From the NCBI GenBank assembly GCA_021734345.1, contig JAIPJC010000011.1:1-44913 (forward strand): a stretch of 44,913 nucleotides of DNA. Reading direction: 5' to 3'. The first letter of the stretch is position 1. Each line of letters starts with the position of its first letter. The notes beneath the pieces are model-generated. The model was not told where the DNA came from. It did no database searches and saw only the letters and a list, made by a program, of their open reading frames with translations. This DNA comes from Kiritimatiellales bacterium (GTDB lineage Bacteria > Verrucomicrobiota > Kiritimatiellia > Kiritimatiellales > Pontiellaceae). Shown here piece by piece: positions 24,613-32,704 of this stretch. The position numbers and the translations under genes are program-made.

Positions 24613-25179
24613 CTATCCCTTGGAAACGCGGTCGGAGTAGACTCCATCGCGCGTATCAATGCGGATGGTGTCGCCTTCGTTGATGAAGATCGGCACGTTG
24701 ATTTCGTAACCATTGGCGAGCTTGGCCGGCTTCATGACGTTGGTGGCCGTATCGCCACGCGCACCGGGTTCTGTTTCGGCAATCACCATTTCCACAAAGT
24801 TCGGCAGCGTAATATCAAGGGCGCGGTCGTTGTGGAACAGGATTTCAACCTTCATATCGTCGACGATGAAGTGTTTCGCGTCGCCGAGAAGGTCCTCGCC
24901 AAGCAGGGCTTCCTCGAAGGTCTCGTTGTCGGAAAACACATAGTTGATCCCATCGTTGTAGGAGAAGGTGCATGCACGGGAAACCAGTGCGCAACGCTCG
25001 ACCTTGTCGCCCGAGCGGTAGGATTTTTCAAACTGGTTGCCGGATACAAGATTCTTGATCTTGCACCGGTAGATCGCCTGCCCCTTGCCAGGCTTTGAAA
25101 AATCAAAGTTGGTGATCACGCAGGGATCGCCGTCGATCTCGATTTTCAGGCCTTTTTTTAGATCGGATGCACTGTACAT
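24613..25179 (-). CDS. efp: Translation elongation factor P
   Basis: A 188-residue factor that relieves ribosome stalling at polyproline stretches. The KOW-like N-domain carries the modification loop 'SKPGKGQA' with Lys32, equivalent to the beta-lysylated lysine of E. coli EF-P. The two OB domains follow, ending 'IRIDTRDGVYSDRVSKG'. Transcription from the promoter at 25221-25249 probably covers efp and epmA together. The Lys and adjacent ligase gene indicate the EpmA-type modification pathway. Confidence 0.96.
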   Translation of the reverse strand: MYSASDLKKGLKIEIDGDPCVITNFDFSKPGKGQAIYRCKIKNLVSGNQFEKSYRSGDKVERCALVSRACTFSYNDGINYVFSDNETFEEALLGEDLLGDAKHFIVDDMKVEILFHNDRALDITLPNFVEMVIAETEPGARGDTATNVMKPAKLANGYEINVPIFINEGDTIRIDTRDGVYSDRVSKG

Positions 25180-25220
25180 GGATGTCGCCTCATTGGGTTA
25201 AAACTTAAAAAAGATCGCGC

Positions 25221-25249
25221 ATTATGCAGAATGCCCCCACCCCTGCCAA
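25221..25249 (-). promoter_or_regulatory. Sigma-70-type promoter of efp-epmA
   Basis: On the minus strand TTGGCA and CATAAT are separated by 17 bases, about 42 bp before the efp start. Confidence 0.6.
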
Positions 25250-25409
25250 GTGGTTTTTCAGGTTGAAACTCATCCGGTGCAACGGTGATGCATGTCGATA
25301 AAAGTAGTAAAAAACATGGTATTTCCGGACAAAACCCTATATCTATAGAGGCGTGTCAAATTGATCTGGTGCGGAGGTTTTCGTGCCAAACCCTACACTA
25401 AAGGAGAAC

Positions 25410-26114
25410 ATGACCATGAAGAAACAACTTGGATTGCTAATCGTTTTTGCATTGCTAGTCGGCATGTCGGCCAAGGCCGAAGAAAAGAAAAACATGCCGA
25501 AGCCCGAGGCTGTGGCAACGGAGCTCAAAGCCGTAGGAGGTGAGCATTACCCCGCAAAGATGAAGGTCAGCAAGGTCGGTTCGGTCAAGGTCGACGAAAC
25601 CTTCTACCATGCCTATAGTGGTTCGCTGAACGAAGGGGGCTACCACGTCATATTAGTGGACAACAAGGGGAACTATCTGGGCTTCTACCCATGTGAGTTC
25701 GAACCGGTCGACGTCGAAGAAGGTGCCGTACTGCTAGATTCCGGCAATAGCGATTCAGAAGGGAATACAACCTATTTCAAGGTTCCCGTCGGCAAAGACG
25801 GACCTGCCGACAAGATCAGAGTCGATGGAACACCCGTAGCTTTCGTCAAGGTACCGAAGAAGGATGCGAAACCTGGTGCAACAGAAAACGTTTCCCCGAC
25901 TGCTACTGCGGCTGCCGCTGGACCGATCCAACCCGAATACCGCGAGTGGACGATTACCCGTGGAGGGAAATCTATTCCCGCACGCGCTTTGTACGTAAAA
26001 GAAGCTTCCGGCAAGGTCTTTCTGAAAAGTGAAGGGAACGGTATGACAGCTTCCTTTTCGCTCCAAGAATTGTCCGATGCGGATAGGGACTATTTGAAAC
26101 TACTCGAAAAGTAG
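25410..26114 (+). CDS. Secreted SHD1-domain protein of unknown function
   Basis: A 234-residue exported protein. I place the start at the ATG at 25410 because AAGGAG lies three to four bases before it; the third codon, an ATG at 25416, has better spacing and may be used instead. The signal peptide is 'LGLLIVFALLVGMSAKAEE'. Residues about 30-140 form an unrecognised beta-rich domain, followed by an Ala/Thr linker. The final 60 residues ('REWTITRGGKSIPARALYV ... LSDADRDYLKLL') look like an SLA1-homology (SHD1) domain, common in exported proteins of Planctomycetes and Verrucomicrobia. Partner and role are unknown. A terminator follows. Confidence 0.72.
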   Translation: MTMKKQLGLLIVFALLVGMSAKAEEKKNMPKPEAVATELKAVGGEHYPAKMKVSKVGSVKVDETFYHAYSGSLNEGGYHVILVDNKGNYLGFYPCEFEPVDVEEGAVLLDSGNSDSEGNTTYFKVPVGKDGPADKIRVDGTPVAFVKVPKKDAKPGATENVSPTATAAAAGPIQPEYREWTITRGGKSIPARALYVKEASGKVFLKSEGNGMTASFSLQELSDADRDYLKLLEK

Positions 26115-26140
26115 GATCCAAAGAATAATACCGCCGAATG

Positions 26141-26168
26141 AAAAACCACCCTTGCGGTGGTTTTTTTA
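26141..26168. terminator. Terminator between the SHD1 gene and rnhA
   Basis: AACCACC and GGTGGTT pair, with A-runs and T-runs extending the stem to about 10 bp and a six-base loop. The symmetry allows use by both converging genes. Confidence 0.88.
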
Positions 26169-26198
26169 TTGCGCCAGCCATGGCAACGGCACACCAAC

Positions 26199-26702
26199 CT
26201 ATTCAAAACCCGGAAAGAAACCGATGGAGGAAGCGGTGCTTTCGAATGCCAGATCCGCAGGTAGCTCCTGCCCTTGCGAAGCCGCAACCGCCAGCGCATC
26301 GCACCGCTCGTTTTCGGGATGGTTGTTATGTCCTTTCACCCAGTGGAAGCTGACGCGATGCTCTTCGCAGAGATCAAGCAGGAGCGCCCAAAGGTCGGTA
26401 TTCTTTGCGGGTTTGGACGGCGAAAGATTCCACCCCTTGGAACGCCAGCGTTTGGCCCAGCCTTTGGTGATGGCATCGACCACGTATTTTGAATCGCTGG
26501 TCAATACCACGTCGCACGGACGCTTTAACGAGCGCAGGCCTTCGATGCACGCCAGCAGCTCCATCCGGTTGTTGGTCGTCTTGAGAAATCCACCGGAAAG
26601 CTCCCGCCTACGACCGCCTGCCAACAGCACCACGCCGTAGCCGCCCGGCCCGGGGTTCCCCTTGCAGGCACCATCGGTATAGATTTCAACACTCTCGTTC
26701 AT
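26199..26702 (-). CDS. rnhA: Ribonuclease HI
   Basis: A 167-residue endonuclease cutting RNA in RNA-DNA hybrids. I use the ATG at 26702, which gives the canonical N-terminus '[21 protein letters not shown]'. The catalytic acids are visible: Asp in '[11 protein letters not shown]', Glu in '[13 protein letters not shown]', Asp in '[12 protein letters not shown]' and Asp in 'NERCDALAV'; the loop His is in '[12 protein letters not shown]'. About 12 extra C-terminal residues lack family similarity. It is divergent from the Nramp transporter gene. Confidence 0.93.
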   Translation of the reverse strand: MNESVEIYTDGACKGNPGPGGYGVVLLAGGRRRELSGGFLKTTNNRMELLACIEGLRSLKRPCDVVLTSDSKYVVDAITKGWAKRWRSKGWNLSPSKPAKNTDLWALLLDLCEEHRVSFHWVKGHNNHPENERCDALAVAASQGQELPADLAFESTASSIGFFPGFE

Positions 26703-26797
26703 AGGCTTTTTCCAATCACTGGGGGAAAAGGTACAGGATCGTTGCGGGCTTTGGAAATCCCGAGTGACTGCCAAAGCCAACCGTGTGCATTTTACAC

Positions 26798-26825
26798 TTT
26801 ATGCCCGGGAGTTCCCAAGTATAGT
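26798..26825 (+). promoter_or_regulatory. Possible promoter of the Nramp gene
   Basis: TTTATG and TATAGT are separated by 16 bases. If used, transcripts begin near 26832. That excludes the TTG at 26742 as the start codon and supports the ACG at 26853. Confidence 0.4.
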
Positions 26826-26852
26826 CGGTCGCACAAAAACGGAGGCACGACC

Positions 26853-28094
26853 ACGGAAAGCGAAACCAAAAAGAAACCTCTCGGCGGACTGCTCCATTTC
26901 CTCGGGCCGGCCTTTCTGGTGACGGTTGGGTTCATCGATCCCGGCAACTGGGCCACGAACATCGAGGGCGGCTCCAAGTTTGGTTACCAGCTGCTATGGG
27001 TGATCACGCTCAGCACGTGCATGCTGATTGTCATCCAGCACATGGCCGCCAAGCTCGGCATCGCCACCGGAAAATCCCTGGCGGTAAACATCCGTGAAAA
27101 CTTTTCGGCACCGGTATCGACGATGCTGGGACTGACGATCGTGACCGCCTGCGTGGCAACCGATGTGGCGGAACTGCTCGGCGGAGCGATCGGCTTCAAC
27201 CTGCTCTTCCATCTACCGCTATGGGCGGGCGCGCTGCTCACGGTCATGCTCGAAACCATCCTGATCATCAGCCAAAGGTATCACCGGATCGAGATGATCA
27301 TCATGGGTTTCCTGGGAATCATCGGCCTGTGCTATCTGGTGGAGATCCTGCTCGTCCGGCCCGACTGGGCGGCGATCGCCCCGGCCATGGTTATTCCGCG
27401 GGTCGACCGCGACAGCATCTACATCGCCATGGCGATCCTGGGAGCCGTGGTGATGCCGCACAACATCTACCTGCACTCCAACGTCATCCACAGCCGGAAG
27501 TGGGGTATTTCCGATGACGAAAAAACCAAGCTGCTACACTTCGAGAAGCTCGACACACTGCTGGCCATGCTGCTGGGCTGGGCCGTGAACTCGGCGATGA
27601 TTATCGTGGCTGCCGCCGTCTTCTCGCACAACAATGTAGTCGTGACGAGCATCGAACAGGCCTCCGCCACGCTGAAGCCGCTGGCCGGTCCGCTGGCCGG
27701 GTTGCTCTTCGCGGTGGCGCTCGTGTTTGCCGGGGTCGGATCGTCGGTCACCTCGTCCATGGCGGAGGTGAACGTCATCACCGGTTTTCTGGGCAAGCCC
27801 GAAGACCCGCGGACATTGCTCTACCGAACGGCCGTGTTCGTTACGGCCATTCCGTCCTTTCTGGTCATCTTGCTGGGCATGGACACGTTCCGCATTCTGA
27901 TCTTCAGCCAGGTCGTGCTGAGCATGCAATTGCCGTTTACACTGGTTCCCTTGCTGGTTCTCTGCCGCCGCAGGAAGCTCATGGGCCGGTTCAGAAGCGG
28001 CACGCGGGAGTTCGTTGCCGCTCTGCTTATTTCCATCGTCGTGATCGGCCTTAACCTCTATCTGCTTTACACCACCCTTGCCGGAAGGAGCTGA
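26853..28094 (+). CDS. mntH: Nramp-family metal ion transporter, apparent ACG start
   Basis: A 413-residue inner-membrane transporter for Mn2+ or Fe2+ coupled to protons. The two metal-binding signatures are intact: 'GFIDPGNWATNIEGGSKFGY' in the first membrane helix and 'VVMPHNIYLHSNVIHSR' in the sixth. About eleven hydrophobic segments are seen. No ATG, GTG or TTG lies in frame between the TTG at 26742 and deep inside helix 1. GGAGG (26841-26845) stands seven bases before ACG 26853, after which the family N-terminus begins. I therefore propose ACG initiation, or a sequence error of ATG to ACG. A UspA gene follows at once. Confidence 0.85.
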   Translation, partial: TESETKKKPLGGLLHFLGPAFLVTVGFIDPGNWATNIEGGSKFGYQLLWVITLSTCMLIVIQHMAAKLGIATGKSLAVNIRENFSAPVSTMLGLTIVTACVATDVAELLGGAIGFNLLFHLPLWAGALLTVMLETILIISQRYHRIEMIIMGFLGIIGLCYLVEILLVRPDWAAIAPAMVIPRVDRDSIYIAMAILGAVVMPHNIYLHSNVIHSRKWGISDDEKTKLLHFEKLDTLLAMLLGWAVNSAMIIVAAAVFSHNNVVVTSIEQASATLKPLAGPLAGLLFAVALVFAGVGSSVTSSMAEVNVITGFLGKPEDPRTLLYRTAVFVTAIPSFLVILLGMDTFRILIFSQVVLSMQLPFTLVPLLVLCRRRKLMGRFRSGTREFVAALLISIVVIGLNLYLLYTTLAGRS

Positions 28095-28095
28095 G

Positions 28096-28512
28096 ATGCA
28101 ACTCTACAAGAAAATCCTGGTCCCCATCGATTGCTCGCCCGTAGACGCCGCGATCATCGAGCACGTGGCGCTTCTTGCACTCCAGAACAGCGCCAAGGTC
28201 TACCTGCTGCATGTGGTACATTCCCACACGCTCGATCAGGACCGCACCTTGCGCGCCAAGGCGGAGGCTGCATTGAAGATCCACTGCCAAACTTTGCAGC
28301 AACAGGGAATCGAAGCCTTTATCGTGCTCAAGAGCGGCGAGCCGGAAGAGGTGATCCTGAAGGAGATCGACGGGCAGGACTACGATCTGGTGGCGATGGC
28401 CACCCATGGCCACACCTTCCTGGCCGACCTCCTGTTTGGCAGCGTATCCAGAAGCCTCAAGCACAAGCTCAGCATTCCCCTGCTATTGCTCAGGCCACCC
28501 AACCGGCCATGA
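28096..28512 (+). CDS. Universal stress protein (UspA family)
   Basis: A 138-residue cytoplasmic single-domain Usp. It begins 'YKKILVPIDCSPVDAAIIEH' and ends with 'VAMATHGHTFLADLLFGSVS' and 'LSIPLLLLRPP'. The usual nucleotide-binding signature G-X2-G-X9-G-S is altered: in 'THGHTFLADLLFGSVS' the second glycine is Phe, so ATP binding may be weak. GAAGGAG lies 5 bases before the ATG, one base after the Nramp stop, so the two genes are co-transcribed. Similar transporter-Usp pairs are common. Confidence 0.88.
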   Translation: MQLYKKILVPIDCSPVDAAIIEHVALLALQNSAKVYLLHVVHSHTLDQDRTLRAKAEAALKIHCQTLQQQGIEAFIVLKSGEPEEVILKEIDGQDYDLVAMATHGHTFLADLLFGSVSRSLKHKLSIPLLLLRPPNRP

Positions 28513-28530
28513 ACCCGCTGCAAGCGATGT

Positions 28531-29643
28531 TCAACCAACGTCCCGGAAGGTAATACCGAGCTGCTTTTCGAGCTGGAGTAGGATTTTTTCTTCGCGCTTG
28601 GCGATGACCGCAAGGGAGATGCCCGTCTTGCCGGCGCGGGCGGTTCGGCCGCTGCGATGGGTGTAGTATTCGTTTTTCTCGGGCAACTGGTGGTGGATGA
28701 CAAACGACAGCCCTTCCACATCGATGCCGCGCGCGGCAATATCGGTCGTGATGAGAATGCGGACGCGTTCCTTCTTGAACATCCGCATGACTTTGTCGCG
28801 CTCGGTTTGCATGAGGTCGCCATGCAGCACCACATTCGAGAATCCATACGGGGCAAGTGCTTCTCCAAAGGCGATCGTATCGGCGCGGGTGCGGCAGAAA
28901 ATGAGTCCGCGCTGTTCGCCGCGATCCTTCAGGAACGCCGCAATTTTCTCTAGCTTTTCATCTTCCTTGCAGACCAGGTATTGATGGCGGATATTGGGAT
29001 TGACGATGTGCTTCTTGTCGATCTTCAGGAACGGGGCGTCGGGTGAAAGATGCTTGCCGATCATCTTCTTGATGCCATCGGGCATGGTGGCGGAAAAGAG
29101 CCAGATGTGGCGCGAGCCTTTGGTGATCTTCATGATCTCTTCGATGTCGTCGCGGAAGCCCAGCTTGAGCATTTCGTCGGCCTCGTCGAGCACCAGCGTT
29201 TTAACGTGCGAAAGATCGACCGCCTTGCGCCGCAGCAAATCCATCAGGCGACCGGGCGTGGCCACAAGGACGTGCGTCGGCCGCTTGAGCGCTTCGATCT
29301 GCCGGTCGATCTTGTCGCCTCCGCAAACGACTTCCGAAAAGATTCGTTCGGAATGTTTGGTAAAGCGGAAGAGTTGCTTCTGCACCTGCTTCGCCAATTC
29401 GCGGGTCGGGGCCAAAACCACCGCTTGGATATGCACCTCCCGGATATTCAGCCCGGCAAGCAGTGGAAGCCCGAAGGCTGCGGTTTTACCGGTTCCGGTC
29501 TGGGCCTGGACGATAAAATCGGTCTGCTTTCCGAGTATCTTCGGAATGGATTGGGCCTGGACGTCGGTCGGGGTCTGGATGCCGAGTTCCTCAAGCGCTT
29601 TGATATAGTCGGGGGCAATGCCGAGGTCCTTGAATGTACTCAT
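28531..29643 (-). CDS. DEAD-box RNA helicase (short form)
   Basis: A 370-residue ATP-dependent RNA helicase. The start at 29643 gives the Q-motif N-terminus 'STFKDLGIAPDYIKALEELG'; the track's extra 56 residues are arginine/serine-rich and not conserved. Motifs in order: 'AQTGTGKTAAFGLP', 'PTRELAKQVQ', 'TPGRLMDLL', 'VLDEADEML', 'SATMP', 'IFCRTRADT' and 'HRSGRTARAG'. It stops soon after motif VI, lacking the basic tail of RhlE, CsdA or DbpA, so it is a minimal core. Which RNA it remodels (ribosome assembly or decay) cannot be told. Confidence 0.93.
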   Translation of the reverse strand: MSTFKDLGIAPDYIKALEELGIQTPTDVQAQSIPKILGKQTDFIVQAQTGTGKTAAFGLPLLAGLNIREVHIQAVVLAPTRELAKQVQKQLFRFTKHSERIFSEVVCGGDKIDRQIEALKRPTHVLVATPGRLMDLLRRKAVDLSHVKTLVLDEADEMLKLGFRDDIEEIMKITKGSRHIWLFSATMPDGIKKMIGKHLSPDAPFLKIDKKHIVNPNIRHQYLVCKEDEKLEKIAAFLKDRGEQRGLIFCRTRADTIAFGEALAPYGFSNVVLHGDLMQTERDKVMRMFKKERVRILITTDIAARGIDVEGLSFVIHHQLPEKNEYYTHRSGRTARAGKTGISLAVIAKREEKILLQLEKQLGITFRDVG

Positions 29644-29737
29644 GTCTATCCGTCCTTGCTGGTCTTGTTTTTGAAAAAAGGGAACCTGAACCGAAGCCGG
29701 ACGAGACGCCAGCCAATTATGGAGAAAAGGCGGAGAC

Positions 29738-31903
29738 CTAATCGTTCGCCTGCATGAAGGCGCGAACGATGCGCAGCTCGGCGTAGTTGACCGTATCGCT
29801 GGAGGCTTCAATAATTGCTTTCATGGATTTACCGGAATGCTGGTTGAACAATTCCTCGATCTGCAGCCGTTTGGCGGATCCAAGCAGCTTGTCCACATCC
29901 AATCCGTTGCCCTGCCCTTCCTCGAGCAGTTTTTCTATGTGCTGGCTGATGGTCCCTTCCGACAGGCCGCGCATATCGGCCATGGCTTCGAGCGAGAATC
30001 CCTGCTTGGCCAGCTTCAGCGTATCAGTGACGGTTTGCCCGGTTTTCTTTTTGCGGCTCTTCTTAATAATCGTCACCGGAACCTGGAGAACCGAATGTTT
30101 CTGCGCTTCGTCCGGATGCAGGTGCTTGTACATCTCGATAATGATCATGAAGGTGTCGCCGTATTTCTCGAGCTTGGCCGCGCCGACTCCGGAAATACCC
30201 GACATCTTTTCCGGCGTGTCGGGAAAATAGAGCGCCATCTCGCGCAACGTGCGATCGGAAAAAATAACAAACGGCGGGACGCATTCGTTCTGCGCCAAGC
30301 GCTGCCGTTCGGCACGAAGCTGCATGAAGAGGTTCGGCGAATAGTCGCCGGAAAAGCCGTCGAAGTCGGCTTTCTTGACCTCCTTCTGCCGAATGACTTC
30401 GAACTTTTTCTTTCCGAGCAGAACCTGCTGTCCCTTGGGCGTAAGCTCCAAGGCGGAATAGCTGTCCTGGTTCTGAACGAGGCACTCCTGCGCAAGCAGG
30501 TCGTCGATCACCCGCCGCCAATATTTCTTGTCCATGTCCTTGCCGGCACCATAGGTCTTGAGCTGGTCGTGCCCCATCTGCCGGATTTTCTGGGTGTCGG
30601 CGCCAACAACGATATCGGCGATATGCACCGCGCCAAATTTTTGGCCGGAACGATGGATGGCCGACATGACCTTCTGCGCCGGGACGGTGGCATCCACGCA
30701 CTCCACCTCGCCCATGCAAATATCGCAGGTTTTGCAATTGGCCTTGGCATAAGTTTCGCCGAAGTAGCCCAAGAGGGTTTTGCGACGGCAAACGTTGGCC
30801 TCGGCGAACCGCACCATCTGGAACAGCTGCTGCTCGGCAATCTTCTTTTCCATCGGGTCGTCGGTCTGCTCGATGAAATAGCGGATGCGCACCATGTCGC
30901 CGCGGTTGAAGAACAGCCGGCAGTGCGCCGGTTCGCCGTCGCGGCCCGCCCGGCCGGTTTCCTGATAGTAGCCTTCCATGTTTTTCGGAAGGTCGCCATG
31001 CAATACGAACCGGACGTTGGACTTGTCGATCCCCATGCCGAAGGCAATCGTGGCGACGACCACCTCGGCCTCGTCGCGGTTGAACTGGTCCTGGTTTTCC
31101 TTCCGTTGCTTGTCGGTCAGTCCGGCGTGGTAGGCCAGCGCGCGAACGCCCTGCTCCTGCAGGAACTCCGTGGTCGACTCGACGCTCTTGCGCGTGGTGC
31201 GGTAGATGATTCCCGACTCGCCCTTGCGCTCTCGCAGAAAGTGCAGGATTTGCAGATCGAGGTTTTCCTTCGGCACCACCTGGTAGAACAGGTTCGGGCG
31301 ATCGAACGACGCGCGCACCAGATGCGGGTTGCGCAGGCCGAGCTTGGCGATGATGTCGTCCGAAACCTTGTGGGTCGCCGTAGCGGTAAACGCCGCCACC
31401 GGCACCTTGGGGAAATGTTTGACGATGTTGGCGAGCGACAAATAGTCCGGCCGGAAATCGTGGCCCCACTCCGAGATGCAGTGCGCCTCGTCGATCGCAA
31501 AAAAGGAAACCTTCGCCTGCTTGAGCGTTGCAATGAACTCCGGCATGGCGAAGCGCTCGGGCGAGACATAGAGCAGATCCAGCTGGTGGTTATCCAGTGA
31601 CTGGAACACGCGAAACCGCTCCTTTGGTGTCAGCGAGCTGTTCAGGAACTCCGCATCCAGCCCGTTGGCCTTGGCGGCATCGACCTGGTCCTTCATCAAT
31701 GAAATCAGCGGACTGATCACTACGCACAGTCCTTCGAGCATATGCGCCGGAAGCTGGTAGCAGAGCGACTTTCCGCCGCCCGTCGGCATCACCGCAAAGA
31801 CGTCGCGCCCTGCCATGATGTTCGAAACGATCACCTCCTGGTTCGGGCGAAAACTGCTAAACCCGAAAATCCGGTGGAGCGCATCACGCATGCCCTTCTT
31901 CAT
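29738..31903 (-). CDS. recQ: ATP-dependent DNA helicase RecQ
   Basis: A 721-residue 3'-5' DNA helicase of recombination and repair. I prefer the ATG at 31903, which overlaps the toxin stop codon as ATGA and has GGTGG seven bases upstream; 31909 is the alternative. Helicase motifs include 'MPTGGGKSLCYQLPAH', 'FAIDEAHCISEWGHDFRPDY', 'FTATAT' and 'YYQETGRAGRDGEPA'. The zinc site of the RQC region is 'CRRKTLLGYFG', 'CKTCDIC'. An HRDC domain follows ('VPPFVIFSDRTLREMALYFP'), then a C-terminal helix-turn-helix segment ('GFSLEAMADMRGLSEGTI'). It is the last gene of a toxin-antitoxin-recQ run. Confidence 0.93.
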   Translation of the reverse strand: MKKGMRDALHRIFGFSSFRPNQEVIVSNIMAGRDVFAVMPTGGGKSLCYQLPAHMLEGLCVVISPLISLMKDQVDAAKANGLDAEFLNSSLTPKERFRVFQSLDNHQLDLLYVSPERFAMPEFIATLKQAKVSFFAIDEAHCISEWGHDFRPDYLSLANIVKHFPKVPVAAFTATATHKVSDDIIAKLGLRNPHLVRASFDRPNLFYQVVPKENLDLQILHFLRERKGESGIIYRTTRKSVESTTEFLQEQGVRALAYHAGLTDKQRKENQDQFNRDEAEVVVATIAFGMGIDKSNVRFVLHGDLPKNMEGYYQETGRAGRDGEPAHCRLFFNRGDMVRIRYFIEQTDDPMEKKIAEQQLFQMVRFAEANVCRRKTLLGYFGETYAKANCKTCDICMGEVECVDATVPAQKVMSAIHRSGQKFGAVHIADIVVGADTQKIRQMGHDQLKTYGAGKDMDKKYWRRVIDDLLAQECLVQNQDSYSALELTPKGQQVLLGKKKFEVIRQKEVKKADFDGFSGDYSPNLFMQLRAERQRLAQNECVPPFVIFSDRTLREMALYFPDTPEKMSGISGVGAAKLEKYGDTFMIIIEMYKHLHPDEAQKHSVLQVPVTIIKKSRKKKTGQTVTDTLKLAKQGFSLEAMADMRGLSEGTISQHIEKLLEEGQGNGLDVDKLLGSAKRLQIEELFNQHSGKSMKAIIEASSDTVNYAELRIVRAFMQAND

Positions 31904-32289
31904 TCCCATACCACCTTCGTTTTGGGGTAGGTTGGAATGGTCCGATCCTTGGTCAGAATCGTCATGCCATACACCTGCGCGGTGGCGATAATGATCCGGT
32001 CAAACGGATCTCGGTGAATCGGCGGGAGTTGGGTGGAGGCTATACCTATTTCAACATCCACCGGAATCTGTTGAATGTCATAGTGATCAAAATTCCTGCT
32101 TAAAAAATAGTCGCACGAACACGGGATCGAAACTTTTCCGGAGTTTACGAGTAATCCCAATTCGACCGCTGAGATCGATGAAATGAACATATTCCCAGCC
32201 TCTTTCTCAAGCGTCTCAAACAGGGAGACCGGGAACTTACTCCAATCCAAAGCCAACCAAATGAAAGCGTGTGTATCCAACAGAAGCAT
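31900..32289 (-). CDS. PIN-domain toxin (VapC-like RNase)
   Basis: A 129-residue PIN nuclease. I start at 32289, where 'MLLLDTHAFIWLAL' matches the family opening and the ATG overlaps the antitoxin stop (TGATG). Acidic active-site residues are Asp in 'LLDTHAFIW', Glu in 'SAVELGLL' and Asp in 'HRDPFDRIIIATA'. Proteins of this type cut tRNA or rRNA when unbound. The Phd/YefM-type antitoxin gene precedes it and recQ follows with a four-base overlap. Confidence 0.88.
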   Translation of the reverse strand: MLLLDTHAFIWLALDWSKFPVSLFETLEKEAGNMFISSISAVELGLLVNSGKVSIPCSCDYFLSRNFDHYDIQQIPVDVEIGIASTQLPPIHRDPFDRIIIATAQVYGMTILTKDRTIPTYPKTKVVWE

Positions 32290-32534
32290 CAGCGATATTC
32301 CTCGGGCCACAAGTCCTCGGTCGACTCCAACGGATCGCAAAGATAGCCACCCTTTCCTTTGAATTCAGGAAGAGGTTTGGGTAAGGATCTTTTCACTTTT
32401 TCGCCATGCACCACGATATCCACCACCGGCTGGTTGTTCTTGCAGATGGTATAGGGTTCGCCGGTTTCCTGAACCTGTTTAATAAGTTCGGAAAGATGCG
32501 TCTTGGCTTCGTAGATGTTGATTCGTTTTTCCAT
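32289..32534 (-). CDS. Phd/YefM-family antitoxin
   Basis: An 81-residue antitoxin that should bind the PIN toxin and repress its own operon. The DNA-binding Phd fold is 'INIYEAKTHLSELIKQVQETGEPYTI', followed by 'NQPVVDIVVHGEK'. The C-terminal 35 residues, rich in Pro, Glu and Asp, would clamp the toxin ('STEDLWPEEY'). The gene overlaps the toxin by one base. GGAGG lies upstream of the ATG. Confidence 0.88.
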   Translation of the reverse strand: MEKRINIYEAKTHLSELIKQVQETGEPYTICKNNQPVVDIVVHGEKVKRSLPKPLPEFKGKGGYLCDPLESTEDLWPEEYR

Positions 32535-32596
32535 AATCGACCTCCGCGAGAATAATGGTGGGTCAAGTTGGCTAGGTCAAGTCAGATTAAGAATAC

Positions 32597-32704
32597 GTAA
32601 TTCGTAATGCGTAATGCGTAATGCGTAATGCGTAATGCGTAATGCGTAAAAGGCCAATCCTTCGCGCGATTCGAGTCAATTACGAATTACCCGTTACGCA
32701 TTAC
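32597..32704. repeat. GTAATGC heptamer array with an inverted partner at the plsC end
   Basis: One GTAATTC, six perfect GTAATGC units and a partial unit run from 32597 to 32649. After 28 unique bases an inverted, shorter version (minus strand GTAATGC-GTAACGG-GTAATTC-GTAATT) covers 32678-32704. It includes the last two codons and the stop of plsC. The arms could pair into a long hairpin that also ends the plsC transcript. Confidence 0.85.

Noticed and set aside
29837-31600. 587-residue plus-strand ORF
   Set aside because: It lies wholly antisense to recQ, whose motifs are complete; GC-rich codons create long open frames on the opposite strand.
32597-32704. CRISPR-like array
   Set aside because: Units are 7 bp without spacers, so this is a simple tandem repeat with an inverted partner.
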